Shown here: piece by piece, positions 16,726 through 25,349 of the stretch | How positions within the stretch are numbered: position 1 is the stretch's first letter | Layout: every line of letters starts with the position of its first letter | The notes under the pieces: model-generated | What the model was told of the DNA's origin: nothing | The model's database searches: none | The model's input: the letters and a program-made list of their open reading frames with translations, nothing else | Position numbers and translations under genes: made by a program | From: Mycobacterium shinjukuense | GTDB lineage: Bacteria > Actinomycetota > Actinomycetes > Mycobacteriales > Mycobacteriaceae | Length of the DNA: 64,000 bases | Direction: 5' to 3' | Assembly (NCBI RefSeq): GCF_010730055.1 | Contig: NZ_AP022575.1 | Coordinates: 1,178,001-1,242,000 of the forward strand

Positions 16726-19710
16726 GTGGTCGTGACCAAGCCTGCGACGCAGCGACCGCGGCTGCCCAGTGTTGGCCGGCTCGGATTGGTCGACCCCCGC
16801 GCGGGCGCCCGCCTGGCGCAGCTGCGGTGGGATCGCGACGACCGAGCACACATCGATCTGCTGTGGGCGCTGTCGCGCGCACCGGATGCCGACGTGGCGC
16901 TTCGAGCGCTCGTCCGGTTGTCCGAGAGCCCGGACAGTGACTGGGACGAGCTGAACGACGCGCTGCTGGCCGACCGCAGCCTGCGCGGGCGGTTGTTCGC
17001 CGTGCTGGGTGCGTCGCTGGCATTGGGCGATCACCTGATCGCCCACCCGCGGGCTTGGAAGCTGTTGCGGGGCAAGATCGGACTGCCGTCGGCCGACCGG
17101 ATGCGCCAAGCGTTTCACGACTGCGTCGAGGAGGCCTCGGGTGCGCCGGGCTTGGTTGGGCACCGCTTGCGCGCCCTGTACCGCCACCACCTGCTGGTGC
17201 TGGCCGCACTGGATCTGGCGGCGACGGTCGAGGACGAACCGGTGCTGCCGTTCACCGTGGTGGCCGCCCACCTGGCCGACATCGCGGACGCCGCGCTGGC
17301 GGCGGCGTTGCGGTTGGCCGAGCTGAAGGTGTGCGGCGACCGCACGCCGCCGCGGCTGGCGGTGATCGCGATGGGCAAATGCGGTGCCCGCGAACTGAAC
17401 TACGTCAGCGACGTCGACGTCATCTTCGTCGCCGAGCGCGCCGACCCGGTCAGCACACGGGTGGCCGGCGAGATGATGCGGCTGGCGTCGGCGACGTTTT
17501 TTGCTGTGGATGCCGGGCTGCGCCCGGAGGGCCGCAGCGGGGAGCTGGTCCGCACCGTCGAATCGCACACCGCCTACTATCGGCGTTGGGCCAAGACCTG
17601 GGAGTTCCAGGCGTTGCTGAAGGCCCGCCCGGCGGCCGGTGACGCCGAACTCGGCGAGCGCTACCGGCACGCGTTGATGCCGATGGTGTGGACGGCGTGT
17701 GAGCGGGACGACTTCGTGGCCGAGGTGCAGGCCATGCGGCGCCGGGTGGAGCAGCTGGTGCCCGCCGAAATCCGGGGCCGCGAGCTCAAACTCGGCAGTG
17801 GCGGATTGCGGGACGTGGAGTTCACCGCGCAGCTGCTGCAGCTGGTGCACGGTCGCAGCGACGAGTCGCTGCACGTCGCCTCCACGGTGGATGCGTTGTC
17901 GGCGTTGGGTGCCGGCGGCTACATCGGCCGCGAGGACGCGGCGAACATGATCGCCTCCTACGAATTCCTGCGGTTGCTCGAGCATCGACTGCAGCTGCAG
18001 CGACTCAAGCGCACCCATCTGCTGCCCGAAGCCGACGACGAAGAGGCGATGCGCTGGCTGGCGCGGGCGGCGCACATCCGCCCCGACGGCCGGCACGACG
18101 CGGCGGGGGTGCTGCGCGAGGAGCTCAAGCACCACAACGTGCGGGTGTCTCGGCTGCACGCCAAGCTGTTCTATCGGCCGCTGCTGGAGTCGATCGGGCC
18201 GGCCGGCCTGGAAATCGCCGGCCGCGGCATGACCTCGGAGGCCGCCGAGCGGCAGCTGGCGGCGCTGGGCTACGAGGGCCCGCAGACCGCGTTGAAGCAC
18301 ATGTCGGCCCTGGTCAATCAGAGCGGCCGGCGCGGTCGGGTGCAGTCGGTGCTGCTGCCCAGGCTGCTGGACTGGCTGTCGTATGCCCCGGACCCAGACG
18401 GCGGGCTGCTGGCCTATCGGCGGCTCAGTGAGGCGCTGGCCACCCAGAGTTGGTACCTGGCGACGTTGCGCGACAAGCCCACGGTGGGCAAGCGGCTCAT
18501 GCACATTCTGGGCACGTCGACCTACGTGCCGGATCTTCTGATGCGAGCCCCCGAGGTGATCCAAAGCTACGGCGACGGTCCGTCCGGACCCAAGCTGCTC
18601 GAGACCGAGCCCGCCGCGGTTGCTCGCGCGCTGATCGCCTCGGCGGGCCGTCATCCCGACCCGACACGGGCGATCGCGGCCGCGCGCTCCCTGCGGCGTC
18701 GCGAGCTGGCCCGGATCGGTTCGGCGGATCTGCTCGGCATGCTTGACGTCATCGACGTGTGCCGCGCGCTCACCTCGGTGTGGGTGGCCGTGCTGCAGGC
18801 CGCGCTGGACGCGGTGATCCGGGCCAACCTGACCGAGGACGGCCGCGCCCCGGCGACCATCGCGGTGATCGGCATGGGACGGCTGGGCGGGGCCGAACTG
18901 GGCTACGGGTCGGATGCCGACGTCATGTATGTCTGTGAGCCGGCCAACGGTTTCACCGACGCGCAGGCGGTGAAGTGGTCGACGTCGATCGCCGAGCAGG
19001 TCCGTGCCGGGCTGGGGACGCCCAGCGTGGACCCGCCGCTTGAGGTCGACGCCAACCTGCGTCCGGAGGGCCGCAACGGTCCGCTGGTGCGCACGCTGGC
19101 CTCCTACGAGGCCTACTACACCCAGTGGGCGCGGCCCTGGGAGATCCAGGCGCTGCTGCGCGCGCACGCGATCGCCGGGGACGCGGAGTTGGGCCAACGC
19201 TTCCTGCTGATGGCCGACAAGACGCGCTATCCGCCTGACGGCGTGTCAGCCGAGGCGGTCCGCGAGATCCGCCGGATCAAGGCCCGCGTCGAGTCGGAGC
19301 GGTTGCCGCGCGGCGCCGACCCGAACACGCACACCAAGCTGGGGCGCGGGGGACTGGCCGATATCGAATGGACCGTGCAGTTGCTGCAGCTGCGGCACGC
19401 CCACCAGGTCCCGGCCCTGCACAACACCTCCACGCTGGAGTCCCTGGATGTGATCGCCACGGCTGGCCTGGTCCCCGCCGAGGAGGTGGCGCTGTTGCGG
19501 CAGGCCTGGCTGACCGCCACCCGGGCCCGCAACGCCCTGGTGCTGGTTCGCGGCAAGCCCACCGATCAGCTGCCGGGACCGGGACGCCAGCTCAATGCGG
19601 TCGCGGTCGCCGCGGGCTGGCGCAACGACGACGGCGGGGAGTTCCTGGACAACTATCTGCGGGTGACGCGGCGCGCAAAAGCGGTCGTGCGCAAGGTGTT
19701 CGGAAGCTGA
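16726..19710 (+). CDS. glnE: Glutamine synthetase adenylyltransferase/adenylyl-removing enzyme
   Basis: 994 aa, identical in length to M. tuberculosis GlnE (Rv2221c). It attaches AMP to a Tyr of GlnA1 when nitrogen is plentiful and removes it when scarce. Two nucleotidyltransferase domains are visible: adenylyl-removing site ELNYVSDVDVIFVAE near residue 230 and adenylyl-transferase site ELGYGSDADVMYV near residue 730, each followed by the LRPEGR and WEFQALLKAR / WEIQALLRAH blocks and by KLGSGGLRDVEF / KLGRGGLADIEW helices. GTG 16726 (reads VVVTKPATQRP) matches the homologue's N-terminus. The gene lies directly after glnA2, so the two are probably co-transcribed. Confidence 0.96.
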   Translation: MVVTKPATQRPRLPSVGRLGLVDPRAGARLAQLRWDRDDRAHIDLLWALSRAPDADVALRALVRLSESPDSDWDELNDALLADRSLRGRLFAVLGASLALGDHLIAHPRAWKLLRGKIGLPSADRMRQAFHDCVEEASGAPGLVGHRLRALYRHHLLVLAALDLAATVEDEPVLPFTVVAAHLADIADAALAAALRLAELKVCGDRTPPRLAVIAMGKCGARELNYVSDVDVIFVAERADPVSTRVAGEMMRLASATFFAVDAGLRPEGRSGELVRTVESHTAYYRRWAKTWEFQALLKARPAAGDAELGERYRHALMPMVWTACERDDFVAEVQAMRRRVEQLVPAEIRGRELKLGSGGLRDVEFTAQLLQLVHGRSDESLHVASTVDALSALGAGGYIGREDAANMIASYEFLRLLEHRLQLQRLKRTHLLPEADDEEAMRWLARAAHIRPDGRHDAAGVLREELKHHNVRVSRLHAKLFYRPLLESIGPAGLEIAGRGMTSEAAERQLAALGYEGPQTALKHMSALVNQSGRRGRVQSVLLPRLLDWLSYAPDPDGGLLAYRRLSEALATQSWYLATLRDKPTVGKRLMHILGTSTYVPDLLMRAPEVIQSYGDGPSGPKLLETEPAAVARALIASAGRHPDPTRAIAAARSLRRRELARIGSADLLGMLDVIDVCRALTSVWVAVLQAALDAVIRANLTEDGRAPATIAVIGMGRLGGAELGYGSDADVMYVCEPANGFTDAQAVKWSTSIAEQVRAGLGTPSVDPPLEVDANLRPEGRNGPLVRTLASYEAYYTQWARPWEIQALLRAHAIAGDAELGQRFLLMADKTRYPPDGVSAEAVREIRRIKARVESERLPRGADPNTHTKLGRGGLADIEWTVQLLQLRHAHQVPALHNTSTLESLDVIATAGLVPAEEVALLRQAWLTATRARNALVLVRGKPTDQLPGPGRQLNAVAVAAGWRNDDGGEFLDNYLRVTRRAKAVVRKVFGS

Positions 19711-19774
19711 GCCGGGGAGGCTGGTCGGAGTTGGACGTGACGTTCGAAGTCGCCGCCTGGGCCAGGGAAACTGA

Positions 19775-20632
19775 ATGAAGTTCTATATCAGCAGCGCCTT
19801 TCTGAACACCGCGGAGATCGTCGAGATCGCCAAGGCCGCCGACGAACTCGGCTACCACGGCATCGGTATCCCGGATCATGTCATCAACCTGGAAACGCTG
19901 GCCACCCCGTACCCGTACACCAAAGACGGGCAGCGACGGTGGCAGCCGTTCACCGACTGGCCCGATCCCTGGGTGCTGGTCGGCGCGCTTGCACAGCTCA
20001 CCACCCGGCTGAAGTTCGTCACCACGGTCTACATTCCGGCGATGCGCAATCCCTACTCGGCCGCCAAAGCCATTGGCACCGCAGCGCTTTTGGCGTCCGG
20101 ACGAGTGGAGCTGGGCATCGGGGTGGGCTGGTGCGAGGAGGAGTTTACCTTGATGGGCGAGCCCTTCGCGGGTCGCGGCCAACGCACCGACGAAATGCTC
20201 GAGCTGATGCGCGAGCTGTGGAAGCCGGGCTGGACCGAATTCGACGGCCAGTTCTACCGGGCGCCGCGGCTGGAGATGTGCCCGACCCCACCGCCGATAC
20301 CGATCTACGTCGGCGGGCTCAGTGGGGCCGCGTTGCGCCGTGCCGCCCGCCACGACGGCTGGATCGGGGATCTGATCAAAACCGACCGCGCCCTCGAGGC
20401 GGCGGGCCGACTGCGGCAACTGCGCAGCGAAAATGGTTTGCCACTCGACGATTTCACCATTTTGACGCCGCTCACCGATGCCGTCACCGCGGCCGACTAT
20501 CGGCGGGCCGAAGATGGTGGCATCACCGGCGTCATCACCATGCCGTGGATGTTCTACGCCGGGCCGGGTGCCAGCCTGACCGAAAAGATCGACGGCATGC
20601 GGCGGTTCCGCCAGGAGCTGGCGCTGGACTAG
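19775..20632 (+). CDS. LLM-class (F420-dependent type) oxidoreductase
   Basis: 285 aa, luciferase-like monooxygenase fold. Seen: the N-terminal strand MKFYISSAFLNTAEIVEIAK, GIGIPDHV, WVLVGALAQLTTRLKFVTTVYI, SGRVELGIGVGWCEEEF and PIYVGGLSGAALRRAARHDGW, the conserved TIM-barrel blocks of mycobacterial F420 family oxidoreductases. Substrate unknown. In M. tuberculosis glnE and glnA1 face each other with nothing between, so this gene is an insertion relative to that genome. It ends in a shared inverted repeat facing glnA1. Confidence 0.88.
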   Translation: MKFYISSAFLNTAEIVEIAKAADELGYHGIGIPDHVINLETLATPYPYTKDGQRRWQPFTDWPDPWVLVGALAQLTTRLKFVTTVYIPAMRNPYSAAKAIGTAALLASGRVELGIGVGWCEEEFTLMGEPFAGRGQRTDEMLELMRELWKPGWTEFDGQFYRAPRLEMCPTPPPIPIYVGGLSGAALRRAARHDGWIGDLIKTDRALEAAGRLRQLRSENGLPLDDFTILTPLTDAVTAADYRRAEDGGITGVITMPWMFYAGPGASLTEKIDGMRRFRQELALD

Positions 20633-20633
20633 C

Positions 20634-20694
20634 GCGAGCAGGACGCACAAGCCCCTATTTCGGGGTCGAAGTAGGGGCTTGTGCGTCTGCTCGC
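20634..20694. terminator. Bidirectional terminator-like inverted repeat, copy 1
   Basis: Arms of about 23 nt enclose a 14-nt loop between convergent gene ends (oxidoreductase stop 20632, glnA1 stop 20705). The inner arms, ACGCACAAGCCCCTA and its complement, pair perfectly; a single extra G sits in the outer left arm. The outer arm GCGAGCAG..ACGC recurs in two other copies in this window. Confidence 0.75.
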
Positions 20695-20704
20695 GGTCGG
20701 TGGC

Positions 20705-22141
20705 CTACACGTCGAAGTAGAGGGCGAACTCGTAGGGGTGCGGGCGAATGTTGACCGGCTCGATCTCGTTCTCCCGCTTGAAGGCGATCCACGTCTCGAT
20801 CAGGTCGGGCGTGAACACGCCGCCCTCGGTGAGGTATTCGTGGTCTTCCTCGAGCCGATCGATCACGTCGGACAGTTGGGTCGGGGTCTGCGGGATGCTG
20901 GCGGCCTCTTCCGGCGGCAGCTCGTAGAGGTCCTTGTCGACCGGCGCCTGCGGCTCGATCTTGTTCTTGATGCCGTCCAGGCCGGCCATCAGCATGGCCG
21001 AGAACGCCAGATACGGGTTGCCCGAGGAGTCGGGGCTGCGGAACTCCAGCCGCTTGGCCTTCGGGTTGCTGCCGGTGATTGGAATACGGACGCATGCGCT
21101 CCGATTCCGCTGACTGTAGACCAGGTTGATCGGGGCCTCGTAGCCGGGAACCAGCCGCTTATAGGAGTTGACCGTCGGGTTGGTGAACGCCAGCAGCGAC
21201 GGCGCGTGGTGCAGCAGGCCGCCGATGTAGTACCGGGCGGTGTCCGACAGACCGGCATACCCGGTCTCGTCGTACATCAGCGGGCTGCCGTCCTTCCACA
21301 ACGACTGGTGGGTGTGCATGCCGGAGCCGTTGTCGCCGAAGAGTGGCTTGGGCATGAACGTCACGGTCTTGCCGGCCTGCCACGCGGTGTTTTTGATGAT
21401 GTACTTGTACAGCTGCATGTCGTCGGCGGCATGCAGCAGCGAGTTGAACCGATAGTTGATCTCGGCCTGCCCGCCGCTACCCACCTCGTGGTGGCCCTTC
21501 TCCAAGATGAAGCCGGCGTTGATCAGGTTGGTCAGCATCTTGTCGCGCAGGTCGACGTACTGGTCGTTGGGCGCCACCGGGAAATAGCCGCCCTTGGGGC
21601 GGACCTTGTAGCCGCGGTTGGGGCTGCCGTCGGTCTCGGTCGCGTTGCCGGTGTTCCACCACCCCGAGATCGCGTCCACCTCGTAGAACGCGCCGTTGAC
21701 GCGGGAGTCGAAGCTGACCGAGTCGAAGATGTAGAACTCGGCCTCGGCGCCGAAATATGCGGTGTCGGCGATGCCGGTGCTGGCCAGGTAGCTCTCGGCC
21801 TTGCGGGCGATGTTGCGCGGATCGCGCGAGTAGGGCTCCAGGGTGAACGGGTCGTGCACGAAGAAGTTGAGGTTGAGCGTCTTGGCCTCGCGGAACGGGT
21901 CGATGCGCGCGGTTTCCGGGTCGGGCAGCAGCAGCATGTCGGACTCGTGAATGGCCTGGAAGCCGCGAATCGACGAGCCGTCGAAGGCCACGCCGTTCTC
22001 GAACAGGCTCTCGTCGAACGCCGAAGCCGGAATCGTGAAATGCTGCATCACTCCGGGGAGGTCGCAGAACCGGACGTCGACGTATTCGACCTTCTCGTCC
22101 TTGGCGAGTTTGAAGACGTCGTCGGGCGTCTTTTCCGTCAC
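20705..22141 (-). CDS. glnA1: Glutamine synthetase, type I, adenylylation-regulated
   Basis: 478 aa, equivalent to Rv2220, near identical over long stretches. Makes glutamine from glutamate, ammonia and ATP as a dodecamer. Motifs: AFDGSSIRGFQ, metal-ligand EAEFYIFDS, ATP-site KPLFGDNGSGMHTHQSLW, catalytic GYEAPINLVYSQRNRS, and KDLYELPPEEAASIP containing the Tyr that GlnE adenylylates. Starts at GTG 22141 with AAAGGAG 8-9 nt before it. A GlnR-type dyad lies about 70-85 bp upstream. Convergent with the oxidoreductase gene and separated from it by a terminator-like repeat. Confidence 0.97.
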   Translation of the reverse strand: MTEKTPDDVFKLAKDEKVEYVDVRFCDLPGVMQHFTIPASAFDESLFENGVAFDGSSIRGFQAIHESDMLLLPDPETARIDPFREAKTLNLNFFVHDPFTLEPYSRDPRNIARKAESYLASTGIADTAYFGAEAEFYIFDSVSFDSRVNGAFYEVDAISGWWNTGNATETDGSPNRGYKVRPKGGYFPVAPNDQYVDLRDKMLTNLINAGFILEKGHHEVGSGGQAEINYRFNSLLHAADDMQLYKYIIKNTAWQAGKTVTFMPKPLFGDNGSGMHTHQSLWKDGSPLMYDETGYAGLSDTARYYIGGLLHHAPSLLAFTNPTVNSYKRLVPGYEAPINLVYSQRNRSACVRIPITGSNPKAKRLEFRSPDSSGNPYLAFSAMLMAGLDGIKNKIEPQAPVDKDLYELPPEEAASIPQTPTQLSDVIDRLEEDHEYLTEGGVFTPDLIETWIAFKRENEIEPVNIRPHPYEFALYFDV

Positions 22142-22211
22142 AGAATGCTCCTTTACTTGGTAATCCGCGGCCGACGCTATGGAGCCGATATTGCCCGCCA
22201 GTCAACCCCGT

Positions 22212-22227
22212 GTTGCGCAGACGTTAC
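22212..22227 (-). promoter_or_regulatory. Candidate GlnR box upstream of glnA1
   Basis: Read on the glnA1 strand, GTAACGTCTGCGCAAC is two GNAAC half sites separated by 6 nt and satisfies the AC-n9-AC rule described for mycobacterial GlnR. It lies 71-86 nt before the glnA1 start, where an activator of nitrogen genes would be expected. Confidence 0.5.
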
Positions 22228-22368
22228 TGACCACGGCGCCCACGGTAGAACTCGGGCTGCCCCCGGGACCTATTGTGAAGCCATGGCCGGCAAGATCGTA
22301 TCTGGTCCGTTCCGCGGGGCGCGCGGGCCGTACCGGCACCGGGGGTCCCCGCTCACCGGACCGGGTCG

Positions 22369-22791
22369 ATGACGTCGCGATCGCCCGGCGGATACCCGGG
22401 CCAGACGCTCGGCTTGCCGCAGGCCGGGCCGGGTTCACTGGCCCCAACGGGTCGCCGGCTGGCGGCGCTGCTGATCGACTGGCTGATCGCCTACGGCCTG
22501 GTATTGCTCGCGATCGGCGTCGGCGTGGTCGCCCGGGCCATGCTGCCGACGGGAATCCTGCTCGTCTGGCTCGCCCTCGGCGTGCTGGCCGTGCGGCTGT
22601 TCGGGTTCACCCCGGGGCAGTTGACGCTGGGCCTTCAGGTGGTGTCGGTGGACGGCCGGCTGCCCGTCGGGGTGGGCCGGCTCGCCGCGCGAGGACTGCT
22701 GATCGGGTTGGTGATTCCGCCGTTGTTCACCGATGCGGACGGGCGGGGGTTACACGACCGGTTGACCGGCACGGCGGTGGTGCGGCGCTGA
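22369..22791 (+). CDS. RDD family membrane protein
   Basis: 140 aa, equivalent to Rv2219A. The RDD signature is present: RRLAALLIDWLIAYGLVLL opens the first membrane helix with Arg and Asp; a second hydrophobic segment, GILLVWLALGVLAVRLFGF, follows; the third block, PVGVGRLAARGLLIGLVIPPLF, precedes HDRLTGTAVV. Function of the family is poorly known; ion transport has been proposed for some. It converges on the DUF4191 gene with 12 bp between stops. Confidence 0.85.
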   Translation: MTSRSPGGYPGQTLGLPQAGPGSLAPTGRRLAALLIDWLIAYGLVLLAIGVGVVARAMLPTGILLVWLALGVLAVRLFGFTPGQLTLGLQVVSVDGRLPVGVGRLAARGLLIGLVIPPLFTDADGRGLHDRLTGTAVVRR

Positions 22792-22803
22792 GTCGGGCGC
22801 GGC

Positions 22804-23556
22804 CTACTTGCGGCGCACGGTGCGCGCGACGTTGCGCATCCTGCCGGTGCTGGGCAGTGGTCCCTTCGGCAGGACCGCGGCGCCGGTCCGCGACCCCAGC
22901 GCGACGAGTCGCGACTCCAGCGTGTCGATTTGCTTGACGGTGATGTTGGCCGGCAGGCGGGTCAGGTGACGCTCTAACTTGGCCAGCGGAACCTCTCCGT
23001 CGCCGTTCCCGACGATGACGTCGTAGATCGGCACGTTACCGACCAGCCGCGCGGTGCGTTTCTTTTCCTGGGCCAGCAGCGGTTTGACCCGGGCCGCCGA
23101 GCCCTCGCCGACGAAGATGACGCCGGGCCGGCCGATCACCCGGTGGACGGCGTCGAAGTGGCCGGTGGCCGCCACGCCGGGGGTCACCCGCCACTTGCCG
23201 CGCAGGTTTTCCAGCGCCCAGGCCGCCGCGCCGGTTTGACCCTCGGCTTTGCGGTAGACCGTTCGCTGGGCTCGGCGCCCGAAAATGATGAACGCGACCA
23301 GCGCGCCCAGCAGCACCCCGAGCGGGATCAACGTGAACATGGTGAAGCCGCCGGCCCACACCCCGACCGCCACCGACGCGCCCACGATCAGCAGGAAGGC
23401 GCCGATCATGTACGGCAGCAGGCGCTGGTCCTCCTTGCGCTGCATGGTGAACGCCTGCCACAGCTGGCTGCGGCGCTGCCGAGCGGCGGCCTTGCGGGCG
23501 GCCTTTGCCGCGGCCTTGGCGGCCTTGTTTTCCGCGGCGTTTCGGGGTTTGGCCAT
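22804..23556 (-). CDS. DUF4191 membrane protein
   Basis: 250 aa, same length as Rv2219. A very basic, Ala/Lys-rich N-terminus (residues 1-30) precedes two adjacent membrane segments, YMIGAFLLIVGASVAVGVWA and FTLIPLGVLLGALVAFIIFG, then a soluble cytoplasmic domain (VGRPGVIFVGEGSAARVKPLL-like block, residues about 130-165). No catalytic motif is recognised. ATG 23556 (MAKPRNAAENK) matches the homologue; an ATG 9 nt upstream is possible. Lies 27 nt downstream of lipA and is probably in the lipoate operon. Confidence 0.88.
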   Translation of the reverse strand: MAKPRNAAENKAAKAAAKAARKAAARQRRSQLWQAFTMQRKEDQRLLPYMIGAFLLIVGASVAVGVWAGGFTMFTLIPLGVLLGALVAFIIFGRRAQRTVYRKAEGQTGAAAWALENLRGKWRVTPGVAATGHFDAVHRVIGRPGVIFVGEGSAARVKPLLAQEKKRTARLVGNVPIYDVIVGNGDGEVPLAKLERHLTRLPANITVKQIDTLESRLVALGSRTGAAVLPKGPLPSTGRMRNVARTVRRK

Positions 23557-23583
23557 AGTCATCAAGAATACGTAACCACCGGG

Positions 23584-24519
23584 TCAACCGGATGCGGTGA
23601 GTCCGGCGCCCAGTGCCTGCCGGTAGAGCCGGCCCGCCCGGTATGACGATCGCACCAGCGGCCCGGCCAGCACCCCGGCGAAGCCCAGCCCCTGCGCGAA
23701 GCGTGCGAACTCGTTGAATTCGTCCGGTGTGACCCAGCGCTCGACCGGGTGGTGGCGGGCCGAGGGGCGCAGGTACTGGGTGATGGTGACGATGTCGCAG
23801 CCGGCGTCCCGCAGATCGGCCAGCGCGGTGCGCACCTCGTCGGGGCTTTCGCCCAGGCCGAGGATGAGATTGCTCTTGGTGACCAGCCCGACGTCGCGCG
23901 CCGCGGTCAGCACGTCCAGGCTGCGCCGGTAGCTGAACGCGGGCCGGATCCGTTTGAAGAGGCGGGGCACGGTTTCCACGTTGTGCGCCAACACTTCCGG
24001 TCGGGAGTCGAAGACCTCCGCAAGCCGGTGGGACTCGCCGTTGAAGTCGGGGATCAGCAGTTCCACCCCGGTCTGCGGGTTGCGCTCTTTGATGGCACGC
24101 ACCGTGGCCGCATACAGCCAGGCCCCGCCGTCGGGCAGGTCGTCGCGGGCCACACCGGTCACGGTGGCGTAGCGCAGCCCCATCGCGTGCACACTCTCGG
24201 CGACCCGTCGCGGCTCGTCGCGGTCCAGCGCGGCCGGCTTTCCGGTGTCGATCTGGCAGAAGTCGCACCGGCGGGTGCACTGGTCACCGCCGATCAGGAA
24301 GGTGGCTTCCCGGTCCTCCCAGCATTCGAAGATGTTGGGGCAGCCGGCCTCCTCGCAGACCGTGTGCAGGCCCTCGCGCCGGACCAGGCTTTTCAGCGCG
24401 GCATACTCCGGTCCCATCCGGGCGCGTGTCTTGATCCACGGCGGCTTGCGCTCGATCGGGGTGGCGGCGTTGCGCACCTCCAGCCGCAACAATCGGCGGC
24501 CGTCCGGAGTGACAGTCAC
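23584..24519 (-). CDS. lipA: Lipoyl synthase
   Basis: 311 aa, equivalent to Rv2218. Radical-SAM enzyme that inserts two sulfurs into the octanoyl group on lipoyl domains. Both Fe-S clusters are intact: the radical-SAM motif CTRRCDFC and the auxiliary-cluster motif CEEAGCPNIFEC; the C-terminal RSSYRAG Ser ligand is present. Starts at GTG 24519, overlapping the lipB stop by 4 nt, so the two are translationally coupled. Works with LipB to lipoylate DlaT and other E2 proteins. Confidence 0.97.
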   Translation of the reverse strand: MTVTPDGRRLLRLEVRNAATPIERKPPWIKTRARMGPEYAALKSLVRREGLHTVCEEAGCPNIFECWEDREATFLIGGDQCTRRCDFCQIDTGKPAALDRDEPRRVAESVHAMGLRYATVTGVARDDLPDGGAWLYAATVRAIKERNPQTGVELLIPDFNGESHRLAEVFDSRPEVLAHNVETVPRLFKRIRPAFSYRRSLDVLTAARDVGLVTKSNLILGLGESPDEVRTALADLRDAGCDIVTITQYLRPSARHHPVERWVTPDEFNEFARFAQGLGFAGVLAGPLVRSSYRAGRLYRQALGAGLTASG

Positions 24520-25268
24520 ATCGCCGATGGTACGCGGGCGCCGATGTGGCCCGCCTGACGACGATGCGCGCCGGAACGGCGGGCTGAGGAGCCGGGCACG
24601 TGGTCTCGGACCGGCAGCACGCCGTCCAGGGCGTCACAAACCGCGTCGGCGACCGTCGACCGAACCTCGTCGACACCGACCCGGTGTCCAAGCTCGACCG
24701 ACAACGACGTCACGCCCGCATCGGTAATGCCGCACGGCACAATGGTGGCAAACGCGGCCAAGTCGCAATCACAGTTGAGCGCAAACCCGTGCAGTGTCGT
24801 CGCGCGCGACACCCGCACGCCGATGGCGGCGACCTTGCGAGCGGGGCGCCCCGGTAGCCACACCCCGGAGCGCCCGTCGACCCGGACCGCGTCCAGACCC
24901 AGATCGCCGCACACCTTGATCAGCGATTCCTCAAGGCGCCGAACGTAATCGACCACATCGAGCGGTTCGGCCAGCCCGATGATCGGATAGCCGACCAGTT
25001 GTCCCGGACCGTGCCAGGTAATCTTGCCGCCACGATCGGTGTCTACGACATCGATGCCGGGCGTGCCGTCGACGGGCCGCTCGTGTGGCTGGGTGCGTCG
25101 TCCGGCGGTGTACACCGCGGGGTGCTCCAGCAGCAGCAGCGTGTCGGGGCCGCCCGCGACCCGGGCGTCGGCCAGGTCGCGCTGCAGCTGCCAGGCGACC
25201 CGGTAGTCGACGGTGCCGAGCTGGCGAACGTCGATCGCGTCCGAGCTGGACCGGATGGAGCCAGTCAC
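24516..25268 (-). CDS. lipB: Octanoyl-ACP:protein octanoyltransferase
   Basis: 250 aa, equivalent to Rv2217. Moves octanoyl from acyl carrier protein to a lipoyl-domain lysine. Conserved RGGKITWHGPGQLVGYP, the catalytic-dyad Lys in RKVAAIGVRV and Cys in VPCGITDAGVTSL are all present. GTG start at 25268. The C-terminal 20 or so residues (SSARRSGAHRRQAGHIG) are basic and not part of the fold. Overlaps lipA by 4 nt. Confidence 0.95.
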   Translation of the reverse strand: MTGSIRSSSDAIDVRQLGTVDYRVAWQLQRDLADARVAGGPDTLLLLEHPAVYTAGRRTQPHERPVDGTPGIDVVDTDRGGKITWHGPGQLVGYPIIGLAEPLDVVDYVRRLEESLIKVCGDLGLDAVRVDGRSGVWLPGRPARKVAAIGVRVSRATTLHGFALNCDCDLAAFATIVPCGITDAGVTSLSVELGHRVGVDEVRSTVADAVCDALDGVLPVRDHVPGSSARRSGAHRRQAGHIGARVPSAM

Positions 25269-25349
25269 AACGACGAGGCTACCCGGGATCGGCGGGCCAG
25301 GTGCGGTGAAGTCGGCGGCCGGCCCGCTGATCAGCGGTGCTAGTCCCTG

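Noticed and set aside
16639..19197. Very long open frame antisense to glnE
   Set aside because: GC-rich codon bias opens antisense frames; the product is low-complexity Arg/Gln/His-rich, while the plus-strand GlnE is complete.
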